Assembly: GCA_036785705.1 (NCBI GenBank)
Contig: JAWUZG010000001.1
Span: forward strand, 9,672,001 to 9,736,000
Source of the DNA: Acanthornis magna
Taxonomy: Eukaryota > Chordata > Aves > Passeriformes > Acanthizidae
DNA length: 64,000 nt
Reading direction: 5' to 3'
The translations under genes and the position numbers were made by a program. The notes beneath the pieces were generated by a model, which was not told the DNA's origin, searched no databases, and saw nothing but the letters and a program-made list of their open reading frames with translations. Within the stretch, counting starts at the first letter, position 1; the number at the start of each line of letters is the position of its first letter. Positions 49,301 through 63,374 of this stretch are shown one piece after another.

Positions 49301-52300
49301 TGCTCCCAGAGCTGGTGATGAACAGTCTGTCAGCTCTGAGCAGAGGAGCAGGGGCAGGATGTCATGCCATAAATCTTCACACCTTCCTGTCCTCTGAAGG
49401 AGAAGTTGTACATAAAACCTTTTGAATGAGATTAGATTAGGCTTGCTTTAAATCAGGAAAGCCCAGGATCTGAATTAGCCCTGAAAATGGATAGCAAAAC
49501 CTGCGCGATGATTACTGTAAACAAGTCTGTGTTAGCAAGCTACTGCATTAGAGAAAAAATGCTATTTATTTCTTAAGATGAGTATATCACAGCAAGCTTG
49601 ATGCCTTGGTGAGGTTATTGGTAGATCAATCACACTAAGAGTTAAGATTATACTTTCAACACTAAGGGTTTGCATGTGTAATTATTTATTGGGAGCAGGG
49701 GGCACACCAAACCATCCTCCAATCAAGGACAGACAAATTTTTTGTTTACATAAGACAAGCTTGTCCTTGCGTTTCAGGAGCAAAGTATTTTTTTCTTTTG
49801 GAATTATTTTATTCCTTTTGATAGACTTTCATCTGATGTTCACAGACTTTCAAAACTTTCAGAGGAAAGCTAGAGATAACCTTCATGAATTTAATTTTAA
49901 ATGATACAGTTGAAGCTCAGACAGCAATTTTGTCTGTTATCAAAAATTATGAGCAGCTTCTGTTATAAAACCCAGCCATTTTCATATGCTGAATATTCTG
50001 AAACACTAATTTATGTGGCGGGTGCTTTCCATGTTTGCATTTTTTCCCAAGCCAAATTTCAATAAAATAAAATTTTCTCAAAGTTGAGTCCAGGCACTGA
50101 TGCTAATAGAAGAGGGTTTTGACTGGCAGAGTATGGGATTGCTAAACATCTCCTGACAGCTGCTTTGTTAATTTTGCTTAGCTAAACAGGAAGGAATAGA
50201 AAAATGAAACAAAAGTTTGTTTCTCGATTGCTTTGCTGCGTGTTTCAGAGGACTGGTAATCCACAGCCAGGACCTGACTAGCGCTGACCACCCTCAGCAT
50301 GTCCAACTGAAACAGTCAGAATTTTGTTGCCTTTTTAAATTTTAGGTCTTGTTAGGCTGATTTTGGTTTCCTCCAGAGCCATCTGAAGTACTGGTGAATA
50401 TTTTACCTACCTTATTTCTTAAATGTCATGTAGGTAGCTGCACTAAAAGCATGGCATTTCAGGAGAGATATTTTGAAGGCACCACATATCAGCCGTTTGT
50501 ATCCAGATATTCAGTTATTTGTATCCAGGCTGACAATGGCAGGCAAAATTAATTCTCACTATGGCTTTGGCTCCAACTGTGTCAGATTTACAGAAACCCA
50601 AGTCATACAGCTGTTGGCCTCTAAGATTTCTTAACAACATTGATTAGAAGCTGGTGTTTTGCTGAGATAAAACTGGGTGCCATCTGCAAGGGAAGCAATA
50701 TTTTGCTCCTTATAGAGTGTGACGTCCTCCGCCTCTTGACAACCTCTTGATAGTTCCTGCGAGTGCTTCTGTGGATAAGCAGATGAGATATCTAATGCTG
50801 GCTTTAAGGAGAATGAGTCCAGTGGGGGATTGCACAAGAAAGATTCACACAAAAAATATGCAGAAGGGTTTAAATCGTGTCCTGAATGCAGTCTGAAAAA
50901 CAAAAGGGAGCTAGGAAGGATCCCTTTTATCTAATGCTAGAAGATTACTTTTATTAATTTTGTTAATGGGATGAATAATGATTAGTGTTTGCTAAGGATT
51001 ATAATTTGCTGATATCGCTTGAATTAAGCCAAACTGGATAGTGTAAACTACTAGTGGTCAGATTTGGCTGGCTTGCTAATAGTTTTTTCCAAACTAATGA
51101 ACTATACAGTTTGGTATAATGAATGCTCCATGGGTTTTAAATTTTTTTAAGTGTATGTTTATATTGGCTTTTGATCAATAATGAGATTATTTTAACCATC
51201 TGAAAATATAGAATATTTAGTGCTGGATATACCAGAAGCACTGGTACAAAAATATGCAATGCACTGGTCATTCCCTTCTGCCTCTGAGAACTTTCTCAAG
51301 AGAAGGTCACAAGAGCATTTTGATTTTTCTTTGAAGTCACAACCTTGAATTAAGTTACAAACGTGATTTTTAGTTATGACATTTTAGATTTTTAGACTTT
51401 TTTAAAAACAGCTTTTCTTTGTTTATAGAATGAATTCGGAGTACAAAGAGGTTTCTCGTGTGTAAAAAATATTCAAATTAAAAATGATTAGAACTGCATT
51501 CTATTTTTAATCATAGTCTATCTGTTCATGGAAACAAATACTTTTATTGCTGGTTGCTTTTCTTTCCCTTGTGGGAAAAGGATTTTGATTGTCTGCACTC
51601 TTGTGTATGTTCTGATAAACAATCTGAAATAAATATCTGACACTTGGAAAAAAAATGTCAACAGTGTTTGCCTTTCATAAAAATCAGATCTACTTTATCA
51701 TTAATGAAAATTACAAATTTTGTAATGCAAAGTCTCAACTATTTATTTTCTGCAGGTTTCTAAGGGGTGCTAACTGTTGTTCCATTTTGGAAATGCTGGG
51801 TAGTTATTTACAACTAAATAAAAATAAAGGCTTGATGAGTAAATGAAGTCCTACATAAATGAAGTCCTAAAAATTAAGCTGAGGCAAAACCCTAGGAGGA
51901 TGGGGCCCTGAGAAAGCTGTCCTTGCCCAGGATGTGATCCTGGTTGGAGCACGGAGCAGGTGATCACCATGGGTCTCTTCCCATCTACCTCCTGCCAGGA
52001 TTCCCAATAACAGCAAATGTGCTTTTTATGAATTAATGCAGCTAATTTCCTCTAGATGAGAAGTCTGAGGAAATACTTATCTGGTTCAACTTCCTCTTAG
52101 TCTATTTATATTCAGAGATCCGATGTGCTTCCTGCGCTCACACAAATTTGTTCTCTTCTAAGGAACAAGATCAGATCACAATTCATATTGCTTTTTGTGC
52201 TGAGAACATTGAAAGAAAAATAAGCCAGGCAGAAACCTGTATTTCCCCCATGCCAGTTTCCAGTTTATTCTGATGTAAAGCTGTTCGGCTATTTATAGTA

Positions 52301-55170
52301 TCTCTTTCTGAGATACAGCCAGCAGGTATGCATTTGGTTAATAAGTCTGTTGCCAAATAAATAATTACATTATGTTAAATTTAACCACTAACATCATATA
52401 ACATAACACCTTGCTGAAGGCAAAGTGAGCAAACTTGCTTAGACCCAGATGAAGTGGACACCCAGGAACTGTAGCTACTGGAACAATCGTATCGTTAATG
52501 CTCCCAAAATACTTATAGTTGTTCTTGGATGTCTGACAAAGTAGTGACTGCTGTGTTCAGGATGCATTTTCCACTGGTGTACCCACATTGTACACTTCAA
52601 CATTATTGCCATTAAACAATTAATGTCAGATTATGTGGAGATCCTCTGAGTGAGAGGGTGACCTTTCAATGAAGCTGGGCAAAATGTAAATTATACCATC
52701 TGAAAGCAGTTCAGTAGTACACTAACACATATCAGTAAATAGAAAAAATGCTTTGTGTAACTGTGTTTAGCAGCCTGGGTCAGCTGTTATTTCTTAATTA
52801 AATAAGCACCATAAGGTGCTGGTAAGGGTATTAAAATACTGCATTAAAATACATGAAGTTTTATTTAGGTCCCCACAGCTGGTCCACTCTAGAAAGGAAG
52901 GAGAAAACCACACATTGGTCCCAAGAACTGCTGTGTAAAAAGAGGTATCTTGAATATACAGATATGAAAGTCCTTTCCTTGGCTGCTTTAATGAAATTCC
53001 CTGGCACGAAAAAAATCTGGGAAATAATTTTTCTCAAGCCAATTCTAAGCTGAGTTGTCTCTCTTTTCTGAAACCCTGTAAAACTGATTGCTTGCCTTAA
53101 ATGTATATGCAGGTAGATAATAATTAGTTTGGTAAAATTGGTTTTTGCAATTCCTGGTGGGCTTTTCTATTTTTATCTGCTTTTACTTTTCAGTCCCTCT
53201 CCCACTGGAAAAAGAGCCAGGGCTGTTTTGCTGAGCTGGGAGCTTCTCAGTTCCCCCCCATCCAGGAACAACAGATGCTTTGTTGTTTAATTCAAAAATG
53301 GACATTTTTAATCATACAAAAGTGTTATCCTCATACAATGATATGAGCAGGATTAAGATGAGTCTGTCTTTAATCCAGCATTTATTATTTGCAGTGACCA
53401 ATTCCATAATGGCCCACGTTTGACTGCAAGGTGGTGGCATAGCCACCTGCCCTGGATGTGAGCCCTGAAGCTCTTTATCTTTTCTGCTTTTCTCCATGTA
53501 GTAAATCTTTATCGCTCACATTTTAATTCCCAACAGTGGCTGAGAAGCCCTAGTACAGAAGTAATAAAAACAATATTTCATTGTAACCTTGGGCTAGCCA
53601 AAACAACACAAATCATTTTGCCCCAAGGCCATTAAAATCTCTTTCAAATACAGCATCAACTTTAAACCTTGGTTTCAATCTAGGTATTACCTAGGCAGTC
53701 CCTCTTGTAAAACTCAGCAAAATCAATTACCACCACCTAACATTTCCACATGCTATGTGAAGAGTACTTTATTATGTTACTTACCTGTCTTATTCTTTCA
53801 CATTAGATGTAATTTACAACTTTTGCATCAGCACAAAGTGCTTTTCCCCCAGAAAAGGGAAACTAGTAGGCTTCATGTCAGATAATGGCAAATGGCAGTT
53901 TGGGGAGCCAATCAAAAAAATGGAACATTGTTTTATTGGGGGAAAATGGGAAATGAAGCAAGAAGAAGAGATGCAGAATGGTGAATGACACCAATTTTGG
54001 CATTGAGTTATATTAAATTCTCAAGCTTTTCCCAAATGTATGGGAAAGAAATTAGGACAAAACAACCTGAGCGTTCAAATATATTCAATGCTGTGCTCCT
54101 GTTGTTTAGAAGGGACTGAATCTAAGTATAATTACAAGGAATCTGTGGCCACCAGAACTGCCCTTCCCTGCTGGCACCACTGTCAACACAGCTGTGTGGA
54201 TGTGTCACACCTGCACAGAAACCTGGTGCTTCCTGGAAGGCACTGGAGTAAGAGAAATGTGTGTGACTGAAGGAAATCATCCCTGCAGGTGACTAAAGCA
54301 AAGGAGGTGGCTCAACGTGCCCAAGATATTGGCACCAAAGTTTCTCCCATGAGGTTTTTTTGTGTTCAGCTAACAAGATAGTGATGAATTTAAAAGATAA
54401 GTGCTCCTCCATGCTAAATTCGGAAGGGGTTTATTTTTCACTTTGATATTTCTCTAGAGACATGTCAGTGAATTTTCTTAGCAAATCTGAAGGAAATTGC
54501 TCATCTCTACCCAGTTCTGCCGAGGCTATCTCACAAAGTGCTGTTACAGCATTTGTCAGCTATCCAATAGCTTTTGCTAATTGTAAAACTGAAAAAACAA
54601 AACTAGAAATTAAGAGAAAGTGCTCAGCAGTGGTTCCTTTCAGCCAAAGCTAAGACCTATTTAGCAAAACAGGTTTGGACCTTTCTATCGAGGGGTCTGA
54701 ATCCAAGCAGAGGATAAACAGCACGAAAACACTGCTGTCAGCATAACAGCTGCCACCAGAACTGACTTAAAACATGGTCAGAACATAAATGCTAAATGTC
54801 TTCAGTTACATGGGTGCAAATGCAGACGTCGTTGTTCACATGGCTGAGCCAAAGTGGAATTGGGATGTTTCTGGTGGGAAGGAGAAGAGATCATCATCCC
54901 ATGCTCATCTCTGCAGAGCCCTCCAAATGCTGCTCTTGGGAACAGCCCTAGCAGTGAGAGATTGTTGTTTCCTCTACAGAAATACATGGAGCTCAGTGAA
55001 TCAGCTGCACTATTTATTTTTGTCAGATTATTTTTTGTTCATCACTATCTTCTATTTGCTGAGGTTAATAGAGAAGTAAATGTGTTTTCTGAAGCACAGA
55101 AGCCTGTCAGGTAAGCACTAATCCAAAGGGCACATTCAATAATTCTAATGATGATGCTGCTGCAGCTGAC

Positions 55171-55188
55171 ATAATAATAATAATAATA

Positions 55189-55235
<47 letters not shown>
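55171..55235. repeat. (ATA)n trinucleotide microsatellite
   Basis: About 65 bases of ATA/AAT repeat with one GGT interruption at 55,191. Open frames across it are poly-Tyr-type artefacts. Confidence 0.95.
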
Positions 55236-56469
55236 CTGTAGATTGAGCACACATCAAGGCAAAATAGTATTTACACTATCTACACAATCAAATAAATTTT
55301 TAAATTTAATTCTGCAAGACTCACTCTGGTAACAAAGGCAAATTGCCACTGCAAATAATGAATGGAAAAAATAAGCCTGAAAAAAATTGCATTTTACTTT
55401 CTAAAGGTGATGAACACTGTCTCTTTTTTCTTCAACAACCATCACCAAGACCATTAGGCCATGGATTTTTCTGAGTAAAATATCTCTCATGTAGATCCTA
55501 GCAACCTTGGTATTTCAGGGAGTGAAATAAAGTCTGCTGGTTAATGATTCACTAACCTGATGTCTTAGAGTGAGGCTGGACATGGCATGAAAATCCTTTT
55601 GGCATTGTTTTGTCAAAGATCTGCATCCAAACCAGTGACTCTTACTCATATGCTAATCAAAAACCATCAATAGCATATTTCAAATAGTTTTACAGTCACA
55701 GAGGATGGTGAAATCAGCAGCATTAAAAACAGACTGTAAATAAACTAAGCCACATGGAAGTCCTTGGTATGTGCATTGCACATACATCCTGCCTCTTAAA
55801 ACACATGATGGTATAAATGTAAAGTCATCACAGGTAATGCAATTACTCTGCAGTTAAGTACAGCTGATGATCTGATGGATTTTAAAAGCTCAGGAAATTT
55901 GAAGTGAAGGCAGGGATGATTACTCAACCAGAAAATAAAGTTGCAAGAGTGGAAAGTGTGTTGAACAAGGTTGCAGAAATTATTTCTGTTACTTGTTTAA
56001 GTGATTATACTGTAAGATTGTCAATAAAATATTTATGCATGTAAAAGCAGAAAGTTTGGCATTTTATTTCCTTTTGAGGAAGATAGAAAATGGGGACAAA
56101 GTGGGTACTACAGAATAAAGATCACCCTGGTAACATCTCTGCACCCTGAATTACCAAAAAGTCTTGAATAGTTGAATACCAATAGTAATATTACTTAATA
56201 ATATTTTAACCATATTAAAACCAAAAGATATACACATTTATCCTTCCTATAGGGTCCCTTTAGAAAGATACTAAGGGAGATTGATAAACTGCTGGCAGGT
56301 ATTGTTAGTGACTGTGATAGATTAATTTAATACATATGGAACTCTGTAGGTTTTATCCTTGTCAAGAACAGTAATCAACAATTAACTTGGTCACCTGACA
56401 GATGTTTATAGAAAATCCTTTGGAACAATGGAAGGTGCAATAGCAATAGATGGCAGAGAAGTGACTGGA

Positions 56470-56550
56470 TGATGTTAAAGGAGTTAACAACACACTGTAC
56501 CCCTTGGTCAGCACTGGATGATCATTGTAGGTCCCTTCCAACTGGAATGG
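56470..56550 (+). mobile_element. CR1 LINE 3' terminus, antisense to RELN
   Basis: CAGCACTGGATGATCATTGT followed by AGGTCCCTTCCAACTGGAAT is the standard bird CR1 3' end. It is followed at once by a pentamer array, which probably grew from the CR1 terminal short repeat. The left border is approximate; only the extreme 3' end is recognisable. Confidence 0.8.
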
Positions 56551-56660
56551 TTCTATTCTATTCTATTCTATTCTATTCTATTCTATTCTATTCTATTCTA
56601 TTCTGTTCTGTTCTGTTCTGTTCCATTCTGTTCCGTTCCGTTCCGTTCCGTTCCGTTCTA
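56551..56660. repeat. (TTCTA)/(TTCTG)/(TTCCG) pentamer array
   Basis: Twenty-two pentamers in blocks: TTCTA x10, TTCTG x4, TTCCA, TTCTG, TTCCG x5, TTCTA. It directly abuts the CR1 3' end. Confidence 0.95.
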
Positions 56661-59600
56661 TCCCAGAAGAAGGAGGTGAAAAGTGCCATTCTTTATCCAC
56701 AAGTAAGGTCCAAATGATTGTGGTTCCAGACCACTGAGCAAATCGTGAGTGACCCATCTTCTGGATAATATCTACTGGGATTTTCCTGAGAGGACAAACA
56801 GAGTCCATCTGGCAAAATCACAAAGCACTCTCACAGATTAAAGCCTGCTACTAAAACCTCACTGAAAACTGTTTTTACTGAAGGTTGATGTGCTAAGTTT
56901 GACTCATGTCGAGTCTTTTCTTTAGCAATAGCTAAGGCATTTAGCATATGATCCATGCAGCAAAGATGCCTAAGGAATTCCAGTGTCCAGGGCTGACAGC
57001 CTTCAGGCACTGAGGATCAGCTTTGCTCACGCATCTTCAAGTCTTTAATGTTAACAGCAAATAAAACTCTCAGAGTGCAGCCCCTTCCTTGCCAGTTCAG
57101 TGGTGTTCTCAGGGTCCACCAGAATCTTAAGGACATTTATAATTTTATTTGTTGCAGGAAAAGTAATTTTGCATCATATTGAGATTCTTGTATGAGGCTT
57201 CATTCATCAAGATGAGCACATACACCAATATTACACATATGAAATGACCATAACTCAGCTAAAATCAATTAGGGAAAGATGGTTTATGATTACAAACAAC
57301 TTTTAAATACTGCAAGTCACATATTTTCCAAGCAAAGGTACTTTTGAAGGGGAATGAAAATAAGGATTAATGGTCGACTCAAAGTAAAACCTGATAGGTT
57401 AGGGAACCCAGCTTCTGTAAAAGTTCATTGTAATAATATTTTGGAAGGGAGAGTCCAAGTCCAAGCTTTATCTCAAAACAGAGCAAAAAAACTTGAACCT
57501 GTGTCTATTTCTTTGTTTGCAAGACTAATGGTTTGATGCTTAAGAAACAGAGCAGAAGTTTGTATCCTGTAGAAGGTGTATCCTTTCCCAGAGGATTAAA
57601 AAAATCCCTTCCCCCATAAACCAGTTTTGGTTTAATGTAAAATAGTAAGGAGGTTAGATTTTTTTAGACAATTGGGGGGCAAGAAGAATTGCTGATTTGC
57701 TCTAGTAATGACAAAGGATCTTTGTGACAATAGCATGGCATGAAAGTTGAAGGGAAGGCAATTTTAAAGTAGGATTGTGCTTTGCAAACGTTGTGTATTT
57801 ATCCAGTATAACGATACTGACAAAGTTGTCCTGTTTTCAGAGGATTGTGAAAGAATTTTCGTAACAAAGCTGAAAAGTGGGAGGTTCCCTTATCAAGTTA
57901 TTCTCATTTACAAATACTGTTTAACAGCCAGAAATGATGTAGTAATATTAAGACGTAAGGAGAGAGCTATGGAACAAAGTTTTTCAAGGCAATATTTTCC
58001 ATTACCAATTTTCATGTTGTGACACACATGGCTCCCAGGAGCACCTGCCCTGGAGGGCAGGCTGAGTGTGGATGCTCATCACAGCACCTTCAGCTTCAGC
58101 AGAGGCCCTGCAGAGGAAGGAGGCATTGGAAGCATCTGCCATAGGCACTGCTCTCATAGAGCCTGCACAGCCCAGACACACCACTGCCCGTGGAGCACAG
58201 GCTGAGGAGAACACCCAGGAACAAGCACGAGCACAAGTTTGTACCCCTCACACCTTGGCACTGCTCCCTCAAAGCCTTTCCTCGTCTCCCCGTGGGATTT
58301 CGTGTGCCCTCTCGTCCTGTGTTAGCTCAGTTGCTAATCTCTCAGTGCTGAGTGTCACCTACCACCACCGTGGCCCATGCGAATGGCAGATTATGTTCTA
58401 CCCTGGGGAAGCCCAGGGACGTAGCTGAGGGGAAAAGGCTCAGATTTGGAGTGAGAAATGGAGAATATTTCAGCTAATGAACCAGACTAACATTGTGTGG
58501 CAGCTGAGTCCAGAGGCTTTTGTGCAATATCTGCAATTCCCAAGCTGTTGAATCAGATGTTCCGGCTTGAGAGAGCCCAAAGGCATTGCTTTAAATATCT
58601 CAGTTAAAAATCCCACTGAATATTAAGGAAACTGCTAGACATGTCAGTGTTAGGTCTTGGAGAAATGTAGTGAAGGATGATTAAGACATTTGAAGTAGTC
58701 AAAATTTTCTGCACACTTGGGCACAGAGTGCATGAGTGTAAATATCACTCCAGCCCCGGACCAGCTCTGAGTGGATGCTGCATGACAGACAAGTTCCTCT
58801 CATTCAGAAAGGATACTGCACATTAATGTTGTCCTGTGTGCTAAAAATGCCTTACTAATTACCTTTTCATCCTAATTAAGCCTTCATCAGAAATGCACCT
58901 TTTCAACTGCCTTGGCCTTTAAAGGGCAAGGCTACCAAATAGGTGATACATGAAGGAAATCACACAGAATATCAACTAATGAAAAATTCACTAGTCTGTC
59001 ACCCTTCCTGACCACAGAGTTTAAAAGGATCAGGGATTTACGGTGAAACCAGGATCTTCTCTTTTTTAGCTTAATTTCCTAGTTCTCTACTGCCTATATA
59101 CCTGCAAATACCAAATTCCGTCTGATAATTAGCAGCAAGAGAAATTAAAGGGTGTGCTCTTTAATGAGGCCAAAGCTATGTGACAAATTTAACATAAAAA
59201 TACCCCCAAAAGGCTACAGCTTCAGCTATTCCACAGTCGATAGAAAGTGGTAAACATTCTCTGAAAAAAAGGGCAATTCCCTTGGATCAATCCCTAAAGA
59301 GGGTTATGATTAAATCGGACATTCGGGAATAAGCTGGAAACTGGATTCGAAAGCCAAGTGCTGCTGAGCTCAGCAGCAGTCCCCTGGCTCACGCTGGCTT
59401 CTATCAGTTACAAAACCAATCTGCATTGTATTTCAAACTCAACACAGGCACATGGGGAAATAGGATACATTTTCAACGGGAGGCTGAAATTTGATTTACT
59501 CAGATGTGCACCCACCCCTCTCCTGCTCCATAGTACTGAGGATTTTACTGGTTCCTACTGGTGCAGGTTCAGGTATTCTTAACATATATTCATGACAATC

Positions 59601-62600
59601 TATCATATAGAGTATTTCCTTCTCAGCCTTTTCTTGCCCCTCTTTTATTTGGCCTTTCCCATCTGATAGGAACAAATGTTCCTAGTGAAATATAAAGTCT
59701 AATTTTGAAACTTCTGTGAGCCTGCACCTTTCTGCAGTTCACAGGCAGCACACAGCAGCCACACAGAGCTGTGACAGCAAACATACACCTGCCAACCCAC
59801 TCACCTTACCCTCCTATTAACCCCCCTGGCTCACTGCAAGCATAACCCAAAGAAGATTTTTGTAAATTTTCATGAAAAGTGAAATTCCTCCATCATCACA
59901 AACTTGGAGATTTACAGAATTCACATCTCCTTGTGCACAGCCAAGGGTAGGAGGTGAGTGACAAGTGAGTGTCTGGTGAGTGACACGTTCCATGTTCCAC
60001 ACCCTTCCACTGTCTGAATGAAACCACAGGGCAGCCACAGGCTGGTTTTCATCTGAGGGGCCCAATATTTATGCAATAATTCAGTTTAGGATTGGATCTA
60101 TTTTTTCTGGCTTTTAAAACCAGTAAGTCAAAATAAAAGGGTAGATACCAGTCCTTAGATGTATTAACATTGCAGTCAATTGCAGGTACTGATGATTTAA
60201 AATACCCAAATGAACAGCTTCAGGTAAAAAACAAATTTCAATGATGCATTTCTGAGCCTTCTAGGATTTTGATTTCCAATCCATTAAAAACCCAAGCTGC
60301 TTGCCAAGCTACCTGATTGTTCTTATTTCCAACTGAGATTTCCAGAGTTTAATCACACGTCTGCTGAGGTACTTTTGGAAAATTACTTTTTTAAAAATAG
60401 GAGTATGATTTGGAAACACATATCCAGGGGTCCACAGAGGAAGCAGTCTACATTTCCTGCTTGCTTTTTTATTGAACCATTTATATCAAAAGAACATTTT
60501 TCCTTCATATTTTGAACACTGAGATATGAATTAACAAATTGTTTTCAAAATTTGCCCTCAGCCCAAGCCACAGCCTCTACCATAATTTATAGCCACAGCT
60601 GCACAGTGAAATGTGCAATAACTCACAGTATTCTAAGGAATACAGCATGCATTCATGCAATATGGACTTAATAGCATTTAATTTTCATCTGCCCCACTTA
60701 ATTCTCTTTGTACAAGTGTGTTGCAAATAGCATGACCTAGGTGTAACATGGAATATATCAGGGGGGTTAAATGTTAAAACCCTTCAGTTTTTGGAAACAA
60801 TGATCACACTTCAGAGAAAGAGCAAGAAATTATAATGCTAAACATCAAGTTCTAAAATAGAGGAAAAAACCAAAACTCAAAAATGATTCATCAGAATATC
60901 CACTAGTTTCTCATTTCCAAAATTTAAAACAGTAGTTCTGTATCAGGAGATGAATAAATACACCACAGTTTTTAAAAGATTCCTTTCGTCTCTCGTTTTG
61001 AGCGGTACATCAACCAGAAAGGTAACCCTGAACTTTAGGGCCATTTTCCTTTGCAGAAATGATTTTTTGCACTTTCTCGGGGGAAAGAGTAATCTAAACT
61101 TACCAAGGGAAAATTGAAGGATGGATGCAGTAGTTGTGTTAAGGCCAGTGGTGGTCTATGGGAAGAGAAGCAAATAGTTTTGTTAGATCAGCAAAACAAT
61201 GCATTCATCACTTGTTTTTCTTTGAAAGCATGGAAAACCTCTAGACACCTACATCTCCAGTGCATAGGACTGTTAAACTCCAACCATTTCAGGCTGAGTG
61301 ATCATGGACATTTTTGTTATGTCATTTCAATTATTGAAATCTCATCATATGTCAAACCCAGAATTTTTTTTCCACCATACTTATGTCTACCAAAAAAATA
61401 AAAAAAAAAGCCATTTATATGCAACACTGGTGCCTGATCACTATTTAGAAGACTGAAAAAATTAACTCTGTGGTTTATGGTCAGCTTAGTGTAAATCTGT
61501 ATATATGGAATGGTTCTCACTTTTCCCAGCACAGAACAAGGACTAAAAATTATCATAAACAAATACTAAAAATAACATTAAGTAAACCTAAAATAATGAA
61601 ATATTTAAAGGAAACAACAGAACTTAAGTCTGACACACCAAAGCAAACAAAACCTTGGTGATACTGTATGGTATGTACAGTGAAATATTGTAGCAGCATC
61701 TACCCACTGCTGACATCCAACCAAGACCTAGAAACACAGAAAACACAGCAGCTCACCCTGTACTCAGCACATCGCCCTCCTCTGAGGCCTTTCTCCCTTC
61801 TTCGAACACCTCCATATTTCAGGAGTTCAAATTAGAACAGTTCTCCTGAAAATGCTATAAAATAAAAAGCCCTGGGGTGTTGTGTAGGACACCTAATTAT
61901 TTTCAATCTGCTTTGATTGATATGGATTTATTGATACCGCTGCTTAACAAGCAAGGCGTGCCATGGTGGGGGTGCAGAGGAGCAAAAGGGACTGGATTTC
62001 TTCCAGTGCCAGTGCACATCTACTTGAGGTATTCATTAAAAGATGCCTTTGAAAATAATGGATGGAGATCTGCTTGAGTTGGAGTGAGGTTTTGGTGTGT
62101 TTTGTTTCTTTTCTATGTACATATTACAGACAGAAAATAATTTCTTATAAATATTAAGGAATGGCATCTTCATTGAAATTCATTGAAGATTAGATGATAA
62201 AAAGTCTACATGTCCTAACAGATAATTTTTTTTTTAAATAAGAATAGGGAACCTTCATTTACATAACTCCTTTAAAAATACAGTCACATTCCCATTTAAG
62301 CCATTCTGTCAGGATTGATTCAGTATTAGGTATTACACATCATGACAAATAATAAATTGCTCTCTGATTTGAGTTATGAGCACCTGTTATATTAGTTTAC
62401 ATTCAATTAATTATGTTGCGCAAGCTAAATTTGAAAACAAAACCTTTATCGAGGTTCAGTAGATCATATCACCCAGAAATTAAAAGTATCAGTTATTACA
62501 GAAGAGGCATTCATGTAGGCTTAGACTATGCTGTGAACCATTTCAGCAATGCTTTGGGAAAAAGCATTAGACTTGCTGAAAACTTTTGCAAAGTTCTGCA

Positions 62601-63338
62601 TAGGACTGCTTAGTTCAGACACTGCAGAGAGCATGGTGGGGAGCCTTTAGTAGATATTTTTCTCTGCTTGCGACATCTCTGATGCTCTACATCTTTCCAG
62701 GATTTTGCCAGTGGTAAATTCTCACCAACAGACAGAGACAGTTGGTGTTAAAACACCCTCTGCCTGCAGTAACAGGGGTTGTTGGAAATCAGGAGAAAAG
62801 AAGGAGGCCAAGGTAGCAAACTAGCAGCTGTTAGAGCTGCTGATATAATATATTTTGCAAATTCAACTCGAATAAGTATTTTAAAGCAGTAATTCATGGA
62901 CTAGGAGCCATTAGCAGGAGCAGAGATTTCATGATCCATTTCTAGCAGGGAAGGAATAGGATTAATGAAAAACATGGAGAAATTAAACAGGTTTTAAAAT
63001 CTGTGTCAGAAAGAGAAATATGTTGTGAAATTGCTGAAATAACTACAAATCAGAAACAGATTGGTTCTAAGACAATAAGCTTTTAAATGTATGTCCATAC
63101 TCAAAAATAAAACTAGATCACACCTCTGGCCTGAACCCTGTCTTGTTCTCATCCATAGTGTTAGGCCATTACCATGTTCCTGCAAAGGGATTTGATTTTT
63201 CTGCAACACTGCCATAATATTTATAAATACTTTCATTTTTAGTCTGCTAAGTGTTTATAAGCATGACGATTTTTTCAGATGATTATTTAATCACACCACT
63301 TTGGTATCGTAACAATTTTTTTCCAAATTCCCAACGCT

Positions 63339-63374
63339 GTGGTAGTGCAGGTGGTAGTGCACGTGGTAGTTACC
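63339..63374. repeat. Three-copy 12-bp tandem repeat
   Basis: GTGGTAGTGCAG, GTGGTAGTGCAC and GTGGTAGTTACC follow each other directly. A minor local repeat. Confidence 0.85.

Noticed and set aside
53425..53455. Short palindrome GGTGGCATAGCCACC
   Set aside because: A 6-bp stem of this kind is common by chance and has no supporting context.
56469..56808. Open frames across the pentamer array on both strands
   Set aside because: They are simple-repeat translations (Ser/Leu/Phe or Glu/Arg/Asn/Thr strings).
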